This document shows, piece after piece, positions 8,629-15,677 of a stretch of 22,292 nt of DNA (positions within the stretch are counted from its first letter, which is position 1; the number at the start of each line of letters is the position of its first letter). The position numbers and the translations under genes were made by a program. Source of the stretch: a virus; IMG/VR virus record IMGVR_UViG_3300009152_000233, positions 1 through 22,292 of that record; one strand, given 5' to 3'. The notes under the pieces were generated by a model that was not told where the DNA came from, made no database searches, and saw nothing but the letters and a program-made list of their open reading frames with translations.

Positions 8629-9381
8629 ATGGAAGAATCACAAGTACAAGAAGAAAGCATTGAATTAGAAATTGATGATGCGTTTGCTGATGGCTTTGAG
8701 GAGTTTGGCGAAGATTCGTCCAACGAAATTAAAGAAGAAGCGATTCAAGAAATCATTGAACAAAATCCATCGTTTTCTGAAGAACAGATTCGTGAATTGT
8801 TTGAACAAAACAACCAAAGATTATTTGGCAAAATTGGCGAGATTAACCGAGAAGTTAAGCGTCTTGAAGCACTGGCTCAATCGTCCGCGCAACCAAGAGA
8901 AGCTCAACCTATCCAAGTTACTGCTGAGATGTTTTCCAATATGCGAGAAGAATTTGGCGAAGATTTCGCAAATGCTTTAGCTAGGGATTTATCGCAGATA
9001 CCTTTACAGCAACAAAGTGGCGGCATCGATCAAAATCAGATTGATTACATTTTGCAGCAAAAGGTCGCTCAAATAGAAAATAATTTTGAAATGAAGATGG
9101 TGACGAGAGAGCATCCCGATTGGGAATCAATTGCACAATCACAAGATTTCACCGGTTGGAAGAACCAATTACCTGCGGATATTCAAGATAGACTTGATAC
9201 TACATGGGATTCTGGTTTTATTTCCGCTGCAATTAGCGCTTATAAACGTGACAAGGCTTTGTATCAAGAACAAAAAAGTAAGAAAAATCAACGACTTGAA
9301 TCGGCAGTTATGCCAAAAAGCACAGGTGGGTTTGATGAAAATTACGAAGATGATTTTGAAGCAGGGTTTAATACAGACTAA
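8629..9381 (+). CDS. Capsid scaffold protein (probable)
   Basis: 250 residues, very acidic and helical, lying between portal and major capsid genes, which is the standard scaffold position. The N terminus is Glu/Asp-rich; residues about 55-90 look coiled-coil (SEEQIRELFEQNNQRLFGKI); the C terminus ends in an acidic FDENYEDDFEAGFNTD tail. Scaffolds template procapsid assembly and leave or are cleaved before DNA packing. They diverge quickly, so the call rests on position, composition and coiled coil rather than a motif. No protease gene is visible nearby. Confidence 0.75.
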   Translation: MEESQVQEESIELEIDDAFADGFEEFGEDSSNEIKEEAIQEIIEQNPSFSEEQIRELFEQNNQRLFGKIGEINREVKRLEALAQSSAQPREAQPIQVTAEMFSNMREEFGEDFANALARDLSQIPLQQQSGGIDQNQIDYILQQKVAQIENNFEMKMVTREHPDWESIAQSQDFTGWKNQLPADIQDRLDTTWDSGFISAAISAYKRDKALYQEQKSKKNQRLESAVMPKSTGGFDENYEDDFEAGFNTD

Positions 9382-9395
9382 CTTACTTTTATTTA

Positions 9396-9418
9396 ATAAC
9401 GTCGAGATGACGTAAGGA
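9396..9418 (+). promoter_or_regulatory. Dyad leader element, copy 2 (before major capsid)
   Basis: The core ACGTCGAGATGACGT (9399-9413) is a perfect 5-bp inverted repeat with loop GAGAT. The flanking bases are also conserved: 23 bases here are identical to the element before the tail fibre. The last five bases (AAGGA, 9414-9418) serve as the capsid ribosome binding site, 9 bases before the ATG at 9428. It could be a protein-binding operator, an RNA hairpin or a phage promoter. Confidence 0.6.
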
Positions 9419-9427
9419 TGCTTTAAA

Positions 9428-10486
9428 ATGGCTATTCAAGGTTACAATACATCCCCCGCCAGAATTAATAAATTCAAAGGCGAAATTTTAAAACACGCTG
9501 TTGCGCTAGAAGTATTAGCAAAACAAGGTCGTCAAATTTCTTTGCCTAAAAACCAAAGTGAAACTTATGTAGCACGTCGTTATGTTCCTTATAACGCGAC
9601 TGCTGGTAATCCAAATGTCTTCTTCCAAAACGTATCTGGTGATCGTGGTACAGCGATGGCTAACGCACACTTAACGCAAGAAGGTGTTACACCGCAAGCG
9701 GATACTATCGTAGCGCAAGACATTACTGCGGTAATCAATCAATACTCATGCTTATACAGCTTTACTGATAAAGTGGCTGATTTGTACGAAGATGATATTC
9801 CTAAAGCAATGGTGGAACAAGTTGGTGAGCGTGTTGCGCTTGTTAACGAAATGATTCTATTCGGTGCTTTAAAAGCGTGTACTAACGTGTTCTACTCTGG
9901 TACAGGTACTTCTATTGCAACAGTTAACGACTATTTGAAATTAGCAAATATCCGTAAAATCACTAAAGCAATGCAAGCTAACCATGCTCGCCCTGTAACT
10001 AACACATTAAAAGCATCACCAAATATCGCTACTCAACCTGTTGAAAGCGGCTATGTGATTGTTTGCCACACTGACTTAGAACCCGATTTGCGTGATATTG
10101 CTGGCTTTATTCCAACATCACAATACGCAAGTGGTACTCCAATGCCAAATGAAATTGGTCGCGTTGAGCGTTTCCGTTTCATTACTTCACCAGATTTACC
10201 TGCTCAATTGAGCGCTGGTGCGGCTATCGGTTCAACTGGTTGCCAATCAACTTTAGGCACAAGCATTGACGTATATCCTTATTTCGTATTTGCTCAAGAT
10301 GCGTTCTCGCAAATTGCATTACGCGGTAAAGAATCAATGTCACCTACTTTCATCCCAGCGGGTGAAAAAACTAAATCTGATCCACACGGTCAACGTGGTT
10401 ATGCCGGTTCAATCTGGTGGAAAGGTGTGATGATTGAAAACAACCAATGGATGGCTTTAGGCTATACTGGCGTTAAATCACTTTAA
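9428..10486 (+). CDS. Major capsid protein, N4-gp56 family
   Basis: 352 residues. The pattern matches the N4-gp56 family of HK97-fold shell proteins as I know it: an N-terminal segment ending 'KHAVALEVLAKQGRQISLPK', an extended loop with 'ARRYVPYNAT', a central helix ('VEQVGERVALVNEMILFGAL'), and the highly typical 'GYVIVCHTDLEPDLRDIAGF' followed by 'GRVERFRFITSP'. It builds the icosahedral head. A strong AAGGA site inside the dyad element precedes it, consistent with high expression. A 9-bp hairpin follows the stop. No insertion, truncation or cleavage site is evident. Confidence 0.92.
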   Translation: MAIQGYNTSPARINKFKGEILKHAVALEVLAKQGRQISLPKNQSETYVARRYVPYNATAGNPNVFFQNVSGDRGTAMANAHLTQEGVTPQADTIVAQDITAVINQYSCLYSFTDKVADLYEDDIPKAMVEQVGERVALVNEMILFGALKACTNVFYSGTGTSIATVNDYLKLANIRKITKAMQANHARPVTNTLKASPNIATQPVESGYVIVCHTDLEPDLRDIAGFIPTSQYASGTPMPNEIGRVERFRFITSPDLPAQLSAGAAIGSTGCQSTLGTSIDVYPYFVFAQDAFSQIALRGKESMSPTFIPAGEKTKSDPHGQRGYAGSIWWKGVMIENNQWMALGYTGVKSL

Positions 10487-10494
10487 TTAATATC

Positions 10495-10518
10495 TGCGCC
10501 AAGAGTTAACTTGGCGCA
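10495..10518 (+). terminator. 9-bp hairpin after the capsid gene, no T-tract
   Basis: TGCGCCAAG (10495-10503) pairs perfectly with CTTGGCGCA (10510-10518) around loop AGTTAA. No run of T follows, so it is not a standard intrinsic terminator. It may stabilise the capsid mRNA 3' end or attenuate read-through. It ends 6 bases before the AGAGGA site of the next gene. Confidence 0.45.
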
Positions 10519-10537
10519 CTCCTCAGAGGATTTTGAA

Positions 10538-11056
10538 ATGGCTGAAAATACAACTTATGTAGTGACCAGTAAAACAAACGATGGAGATTTCCAATTGGAT
10601 ACTTTCATTCGTTTATCATTTGACGCAACAACTATTGTTGCAGCGGATTATGTTGAATTAGATATTGGCTGTAAGCCACGTTACGTTTGTGTAGAAAACT
10701 TTACTGACCTTTCTAAATTTGAATGGTATGAAGGTGTAACCGCTACTGTATCTGCGGGTTCATTTGTTGCAAGTACAGTTTATACAATTGCGACTATTGG
10801 CTCAACTGATTATGTTGCAATTGGCGCACCGTCTAATACTGTTGGTGTAACATTTACGGCAACAGGTGTGGGCGCAGGTAGCGGCACAGCGGTAACTAAT
10901 GATAACGTATGTATCAAAACCGTTGCTGCGGGTACTCGTACCTTAGTCACTGCTAACTCAATTTTAGTTCGTGATCGCACAGTTCAATTATCACAAAATG
11001 CAACTACTGCGATGATTTTGGCAAGTAAAAACTTGTCGGTTCGCGTATCGGCTTAA
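10538..11056 (+). CDS. Probable capsid decoration or minor head protein with inserted beta domain
   Basis: 172 residues from the ATG at 10538, which has AGAGGA 7 bases upstream; an in-frame TTG at 10511 lies within the hairpin arm and is rejected. The outer parts (residues 1-69 and about 122-172) resemble small phage head proteins placed after the capsid gene: 'PRYVCVENFTD', an 'EWYEG' motif, then 'KTVAAGTRTL'. Between EWYEG and KTVAAG sits a segment at about 70-120 that matches a common phage insertion module: 'YTIATIGSTDYVAIGA', 'NTVGVTFTATG', then Gly-rich 'GAGSGTA'. The module recurs in unrelated phage virion proteins (from memory). Role as surface decoration is inferred from position. 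A strong terminator follows. Confidence 0.7.
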   Translation: MAENTTYVVTSKTNDGDFQLDTFIRLSFDATTIVAADYVELDIGCKPRYVCVENFTDLSKFEWYEGVTATVSAGSFVASTVYTIATIGSTDYVAIGAPSNTVGVTFTATGVGAGSGTAVTNDNVCIKTVAAGTRTLVTANSILVRDRTVQLSQNATTAMILASKNLSVRVSA

Positions 11057-11065
11057 GTGTTACCG

Positions 11066-11098
11066 GCAGTGTGTCTTTTAGGCACACTGCTATTTTTT
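11066..11098 (+). terminator. Rho-independent terminator
   Basis: GCAGTGTG (11066-11073) pairs with CACACTGC (11083-11090), followed directly by TATTTTTTAG. The stem of 8 bp plus a T-tract is a textbook intrinsic terminator, located 9 bases after the decoration gene's stop. It probably closes the highly expressed capsid transcript, with partial read-through into the tail genes. Confidence 0.85.
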
Positions 11099-11117
11099 AG
11101 TTTATTGGAGTTTAATC

Positions 11118-11582
11118 ATGGCAATTCAAAAAGAATTACATACAGAAGAAGTACGCGGCAGAGCAAAACCCACCATTAATTTAGAAGATAGTCTTGTTGA
11201 TATTCGTGACAACGAAGAAATCATTGTTGAAACAAGTGGTATCGATTTAGATTATCTTGATGAACTTCAGTTTATGGAAGAAAAAATCACTATTCGTATT
11301 GAGCCTTCGGCAGATAGATACGCTCCTCGTTTTGTTGACGTAGCTGTTAATGGTCGTATCGAATGGCTTGAAGTGGGTAAACCTATTGCCGTTGCTCGTA
11401 AATATATCGAAGTTTTGGCAAGAGCAAAATCAGATACTTTCATTACTATTGCGCCTAATACTAATGATGAAAATCCTGTGAATTTGATTTCTCGCAACAC
11501 ATCACAAAAATATCCATTCAGTGTGATTAAAGACCCTAATCCCCGTGGATACCAATGGTTGACGACTGTATTGTCACAATAA
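11118..11582 (+). CDS. Virion-region protein, unknown function
   Basis: 154 residues, with TTGGAG (11105-11110) upstream of the ATG. The N-terminal third is acidic (EDSLVDIRDNEEIIVET), the rest beta-rich with 'RFVDVAVNGRIEWLEVGKPIAVARKYIEVLARAK', ending 'NPRGYQWLTTVLSQ'. I recall similar proteins between capsid and adaptor genes in related phages but know no function. It is the first gene after the terminator. A head-completion or minor head role is a guess from position. Confidence 0.7.
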   Translation: MAIQKELHTEEVRGRAKPTINLEDSLVDIRDNEEIIVETSGIDLDYLDELQFMEEKITIRIEPSADRYAPRFVDVAVNGRIEWLEVGKPIAVARKYIEVLARAKSDTFITIAPNTNDENPVNLISRNTSQKYPFSVIKDPNPRGYQWLTTVLSQ

Positions 11583-11608
11583 TTTATTAACCGTACTGGA
11601 ATTAAACC

Positions 11609-12289
11609 ATGACATTTCTTGAACTCGCTAATCGCCTTTTATCTGAAGCAGATATTTCTGGTGCAGGATTAATCACAACGGCAAATCAACAGGGTGAGTA
11701 CAAACAAGCTGTTGATTACATCAATACTGCATATGCAGATATTCAATTACAACACGCCAATTGGGATTTCCTACGAGGAGATATGTCATTTAATACCATT
11801 AACGGTGTAAATAATTATTCTCAAACGGCTATCAGTTTAGCGGATTTAAGTGAATGGTCGCCCGAAACTATGCGCATCTATTTAACAGCGAATGGGATTG
11901 TCAGTGAACAATATCTCATTCCTGTTGAATGGGATGAGTTTAGAGATTTATTCATGTTTGGGAATGCGCGTATTCAAACCGGATTCCCAACACACTTTAC
12001 TATAAAACCTGCGGATAATTCGCTTACGTTTTATCCTATACCAGACAATGTTTACACGGTAGAAGGCGAGTATTATAAAAATCCTTCTGTCTTAGTAAAC
12101 GATACCGACACGCCAATTTTCCAATCTCGCTTTCACATGATTGTGGTTTGGCGAGCATTGATGTATTTTGCAACACAACTCAATGCCCAAGAGCTTTACG
12201 CCATCGGTAACATTGAATATCGTAAATTACTCTTTAAACTTGAACAGTTTAATTGCCCTGTACCCACTGCTTCGGAAGAACTCGCATGA
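11609..12289 (+). CDS. Adaptor / tail tubular A-like protein
   Basis: 226 residues. 'GEYKQAVDYINTAYADIQLQ' followed by 'NWDFLRGDMSF' is the signature I associate with podovirus adaptor proteins such as those of SU10-type phages, functionally like T7 gp11. These bind the portal base and carry the nozzle. The N-terminal helix (FLELANRLLSEADI) and the later mixed region with 'FTIKPADNSLTFYPIPDNVYTVEGEYYK' also fit. GGA (11598-11600) precedes the ATG by 8 bases. The stop overlaps the next start in ATGA, and the next gene is the likely nozzle, the expected partner. The family name is from memory. Confidence 0.75.
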   Translation: MTFLELANRLLSEADISGAGLITTANQQGEYKQAVDYINTAYADIQLQHANWDFLRGDMSFNTINGVNNYSQTAISLADLSEWSPETMRIYLTANGIVSEQYLIPVEWDEFRDLFMFGNARIQTGFPTHFTIKPADNSLTFYPIPDNVYTVEGEYYKNPSVLVNDTDTPIFQSRFHMIVVWRALMYFATQLNAQELYAIGNIEYRKLLFKLEQFNCPVPTASEELA

Positions 12290-14628
12290 GAATGAACGCG
12301 CTACCTAATGTTAAAACCACGACGCAATACTCGCGTTTTGCCGGAGGTCTTGATTTGGTATCGCCACCTCTCACTATTGATGCGGGTAAATGTATTTCAA
12401 TTAATAACTATGAGTGCAATGCACTGGGTGGTTATCGTCGCATTGATGGGTATGAGCGTTTTGACGGCAGACCTTCTCCTAGCGCTCAGAGTTACTACTA
12501 CTGCCCTTGCACGTTCTCAGCGGCAGTCACAGTAGGTCAAACAATTACAGGCGCTACAAGCGCGGCTACAGGCAAAGTATTACAGGTTGAATCCACTTAT
12601 CTCATTATCGATAGAGTGACGGGAACATTTGTTCTTGAGAACTTTAAAGTCGGTGGTGTTGTAAAAGGCGCTTTAACTATCCTGCCTTCCAAAGACGGAC
12701 ATCCTACAGGTATTGGTCATGCCACTGCACTTGGCTTAGTAGCGGATGATTATCGTGCCGATATTACTGCTGTAACTGGTAGTGGGGTGCTTCGCGGTGT
12801 CTGTATGTACAAAGGCATTGCTTATGGGTTTCGTGATAACGCGGCAGGAACGGCAGTCGATATTTGGAAATCAGCTTCCACTGGATGGCAACAAATTACA
12901 CTGTTCAAATCACTGCCTTTTAAAAGCTGTACGGTAGATGTGCTTGATGGCGTTGTTATTAATCAAAAGAACTCTGGCGCAACAGCGACTGTTAAACGAC
13001 AAGTAATTGAAACTTCTCAAAGTTTAGATGATTTAGAAGCTACTAGTGATACCACTACAGTGATGGCATTAGGTTCACATACGTTTACCATTCAAACGGG
13101 GAAAGCCTATGTCGCGGGGCAAGCGATATTAATTATTTCAACCGCGTCGCCAACCAACTATATGGAAGGTACGGTAACTTCGTACTCTACTAATCAAATT
13201 GTCATTAATATTACAAATAAAGTAGGATCGGGTACTTACGCATTATGGCGATTACATTCCGATCCAATTAATATTCGCAGTGACACTGGTCGCTTTATTG
13301 TCACAAGTGTCACCGGCACATGGACAAGTAATGTAGCGGATACGATACGAGTGGGTATTATTGATATCGCTGTTGTTGATAATCCCAGTGGAAATCCTGT
13401 TACTCAAATTAGCATTCTACAAGGTGGTAATTATCAGTTTGTTCAACATAACTTTTCAGCCGCGTCCGATGGTAAAAAATTATATGGTGCAGATTCATTA
13501 AATCGTGCTTTTGAGTTTGACGGTGACGTATATATCCCCATTAGAACTCAAATAACCATTGACGCACCGACCACTATTGCAGCGATTAATGGTCAACTTG
13601 CCTTATCTTATTTTGGTACAGTGATATTTTCAGCGGTAGGTAACCCCCATGACTTTAGAACAACTAGTTTAGGTTTTCAAGATGTTCAAGAATTTGGCGA
13701 TACTATTACTGGTATGAGTCCGATTGTTGGTGGAGTCCTTGCTGTTGCGTGTCGAGATAGTTTTTGGAAAGTATCCGTTGATTCGCAAACTAGTCTTTAC
13801 AAAGCGGAACTAATCTCTCCAGATATTGGTGCTATTCATTATGGGTTAATGAATCTTGGCGCACTTTATTCATTTGATGATAAAGGGATTATCCGCATTG
13901 TTCCTTCTTATGTATTCGGTGGCTTTGAACACGATACCATTAGCCGAGCCATTCAACCCGTTATTGATCGTTTCCGAGAAAAGATTGTCGCTACTGTGGT
14001 TTATAAAAGCAAAAACCAAGTTAGGTTTTATGCAAATGACGGTACGGGCATTATCATGACAATAACTTCGGGCGTAACGCAAACAGGCGCTGCGACCACT
14101 GGTCATGACTTTTCCGAGTTCACCTATCCCATCAATATTAGTTACGCATGGAGTGGTGAGGATGCAAGTGGGCGAGATATCGTTTTACTTGGCGATGAAG
14201 ATGGTTATGTTTATGTTGCTAATACTGGATCATCTTTTGATGGCGAACCTATTCAAGCCTATATCAGAACAGCATTTAATAATGTAAAATCACCCTCAGC
14301 AATCAAGCGATTTAGAAAAATTGAAGTTGAGCTTTCAACCGTAGGTTATTCGTATATTCGCTTTAATCCAGATTTCTCTTATGCTGATCCATCTATTGCC
14401 ACGCATCTTCTTAAATATGAAGAACTGCAAGGCGCAGGGGGTTATTGGGATGAAGCGATATGGAATGAATTTTACTATGATGGAAAGATAGTTTCTCAAC
14501 CAGAAATTCGCATACAAGGAAGTGGAACAAACATTGGTCTAGTCGTTTTCTCTAATTCGGCTATTGATTTAGGACATAATTTATCGGGCATTGTACTTCA
14601 CTACACGCCTAGAAAACTAAATAGATAA
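12286..14628 (+). CDS. Nozzle / tail tubular B-like protein
   Basis: 780 residues from the ATG at 12286, which overlaps the adaptor stop (ATGA) and has GGAAG (12274-12278) 7 bases upstream; a TTG at 12253 would only extend into the adaptor gene. The N terminus (residues about 17-50: 'FAGGLDLVSPPLTID', then 'NYECNALGGYRRIDGYE') parallels the start of T7 gp12-type nozzle proteins ('GG.S..P', then 'N..SE..G..RR'). The rest is almost entirely beta-strand, as expected for a propeller/barrel nozzle. The size is close to T7 gp12 (794). It would form the hexameric distal tube below the adaptor. Sequence similarity to gp12 itself is weak; the call combines pattern, size and order. Confidence 0.7.
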   Translation: MRMNALPNVKTTTQYSRFAGGLDLVSPPLTIDAGKCISINNYECNALGGYRRIDGYERFDGRPSPSAQSYYYCPCTFSAAVTVGQTITGATSAATGKVLQVESTYLIIDRVTGTFVLENFKVGGVVKGALTILPSKDGHPTGIGHATALGLVADDYRADITAVTGSGVLRGVCMYKGIAYGFRDNAAGTAVDIWKSASTGWQQITLFKSLPFKSCTVDVLDGVVINQKNSGATATVKRQVIETSQSLDDLEATSDTTTVMALGSHTFTIQTGKAYVAGQAILIISTASPTNYMEGTVTSYSTNQIVINITNKVGSGTYALWRLHSDPINIRSDTGRFIVTSVTGTWTSNVADTIRVGIIDIAVVDNPSGNPVTQISILQGGNYQFVQHNFSAASDGKKLYGADSLNRAFEFDGDVYIPIRTQITIDAPTTIAAINGQLALSYFGTVIFSAVGNPHDFRTTSLGFQDVQEFGDTITGMSPIVGGVLAVACRDSFWKVSVDSQTSLYKAELISPDIGAIHYGLMNLGALYSFDDKGIIRIVPSYVFGGFEHDTISRAIQPVIDRFREKIVATVVYKSKNQVRFYANDGTGIIMTITSGVTQTGAATTGHDFSEFTYPINISYAWSGEDASGRDIVLLGDEDGYVYVANTGSSFDGEPIQAYIRTAFNNVKSPSAIKRFRKIEVELSTVGYSYIRFNPDFSYADPSIATHLLKYEELQGAGGYWDEAIWNEFYYDGKIVSQPEIRIQGSGTNIGLVVFSNSAIDLGHNLSGIVLHYTPRKLNR

Positions 14629-14641
14629 TAGGAAAAAGAAA

Positions 14642-15673
14642 ATGGCAAAATTACGCTTAGAACCAGTAACCTCTCAACCTACGTTGTCACCAGCCCAGCT
14701 TGCTAATTTATCCGGACTTGCGGCTCAAGATGCAATTACCACTGCTATTAATTCAGCGGCTGTACAAGTAGCTAAAGAAAATAATATTTCACTTCCTCAA
14801 GCAAGTTTAATTGTGCAATCGGAAGTAAACCAATCATTTCAGCAACCAGATTATGTGCCAAATATACCTGCATCATTAGTACCTAGCCTTGATGCGTATA
14901 AGGCTTCTTTAAATGCTCAAGATTTAGCGCAAAAAGTTGATGCTTTAGCAGCATCTAATACCACTGGAACTACACCATCTGCGGACGTACTAGAAAAACA
15001 ACGAGTTGCAGCTATTCAGAACTCATGGACATCTCCTGCAAGTACGGACGCATGGTTTAATGCTAACCCTAATGACCCTTATACAATAAGAGAGATAGCC
15101 GCAGGGAGAGTTGCTAATCAAGTTGCGGATAATGTCGGAGTAACTACACCATCTGCTGATACGCTTGCTAATTTAGGTGGAACAGGTACTGCTAAAGTTA
15201 CGGATACAGGGACAATTATTGATAACACTAAACTTAATACGCAAGGTGATGTTAATAAAATTGCAACTTCCCCTGCTGCGACAAGTCCTCCCAGTACAAT
15301 AAATACAGGAAGCATTCCTGCGCTTACTACGGCTGATTTAGCATCATGGGGTAAAACACTTCCACAGGGATTAACTTCAGATCAATTAAAAACAGCATTG
15401 GAAGGACAGCAAACTGCTTTGAGCGGTCAAAATGCTAACTTCTTAAAAGATTGGAATACCAGTGCAGATGCGCTTAAAACTAATATCCTTAGCGGTGTTG
15501 ATACCAAAAATCAAGCATTTGGCACACAGGCAACACAAGGCTTTATGGATGCCTTTAAGAATTTCCAAATACCCACTAATCAGCAAACTGGTGTTAACTT
15601 AGGTAATTATAATGATAATCGAAATGCCGCTGCTGACCAATGGTGGTCACAATACGTTACAGGACGGAGATAA
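14642..15673 (+). CDS. Ala/Thr/Gln-rich virion-region protein, unknown function
   Basis: 343 residues, with GGAAAAAG (14631-14638) before the ATG. Composition is low-complexity, rich in Ala, Thr, Asn, Gln and Ser, with no Cys seen. Recognisable stretches are 'SLPQASLIVQSEVNQSFQQPDY', a 'DAWFNANPNDPYTIREIAAGRVANQ' block, and a C terminus ending 'ADQWWSQYVTGRR'. No domain is known to me. It is 4 bases from the next similarly composed gene. Position after the nozzle and composition suggest an internal or ejected virion protein, like the inner-core proteins of other podoviruses. This is inference. Confidence 0.65.
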   Translation: MAKLRLEPVTSQPTLSPAQLANLSGLAAQDAITTAINSAAVQVAKENNISLPQASLIVQSEVNQSFQQPDYVPNIPASLVPSLDAYKASLNAQDLAQKVDALAASNTTGTTPSADVLEKQRVAAIQNSWTSPASTDAWFNANPNDPYTIREIAAGRVANQVADNVGVTTPSADTLANLGGTGTAKVTDTGTIIDNTKLNTQGDVNKIATSPAATSPPSTINTGSIPALTTADLASWGKTLPQGLTSDQLKTALEGQQTALSGQNANFLKDWNTSADALKTNILSGVDTKNQAFGTQATQGFMDAFKNFQIPTNQQTGVNLGNYNDNRNAAADQWWSQYVTGRR

Positions 15674-15677
15674 TTAA

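Noticed and set aside
9392-9397. TTTAAT as a -10 box before the capsid gene
   Set aside because: No reasonable -35 at 16-18 bases upstream; A+T-rich gap makes chance matches likely.
10511-10513. TTG start for the decoration-like gene
   Set aside because: It lies in the right arm of the 10495-10518 hairpin; ATG 10538 has AGAGGA at a good distance.
12253-12255. TTG start for the nozzle gene
   Set aside because: It would only overlap the adaptor gene; ATG 12286 has GGAAG and forms an ATGA junction.
13750-13758. Partial match to the dyad leader element (GTCGAGAT)
   Set aside because: Only 8 bases match, there is no right arm, and it lies inside the nozzle coding sequence.
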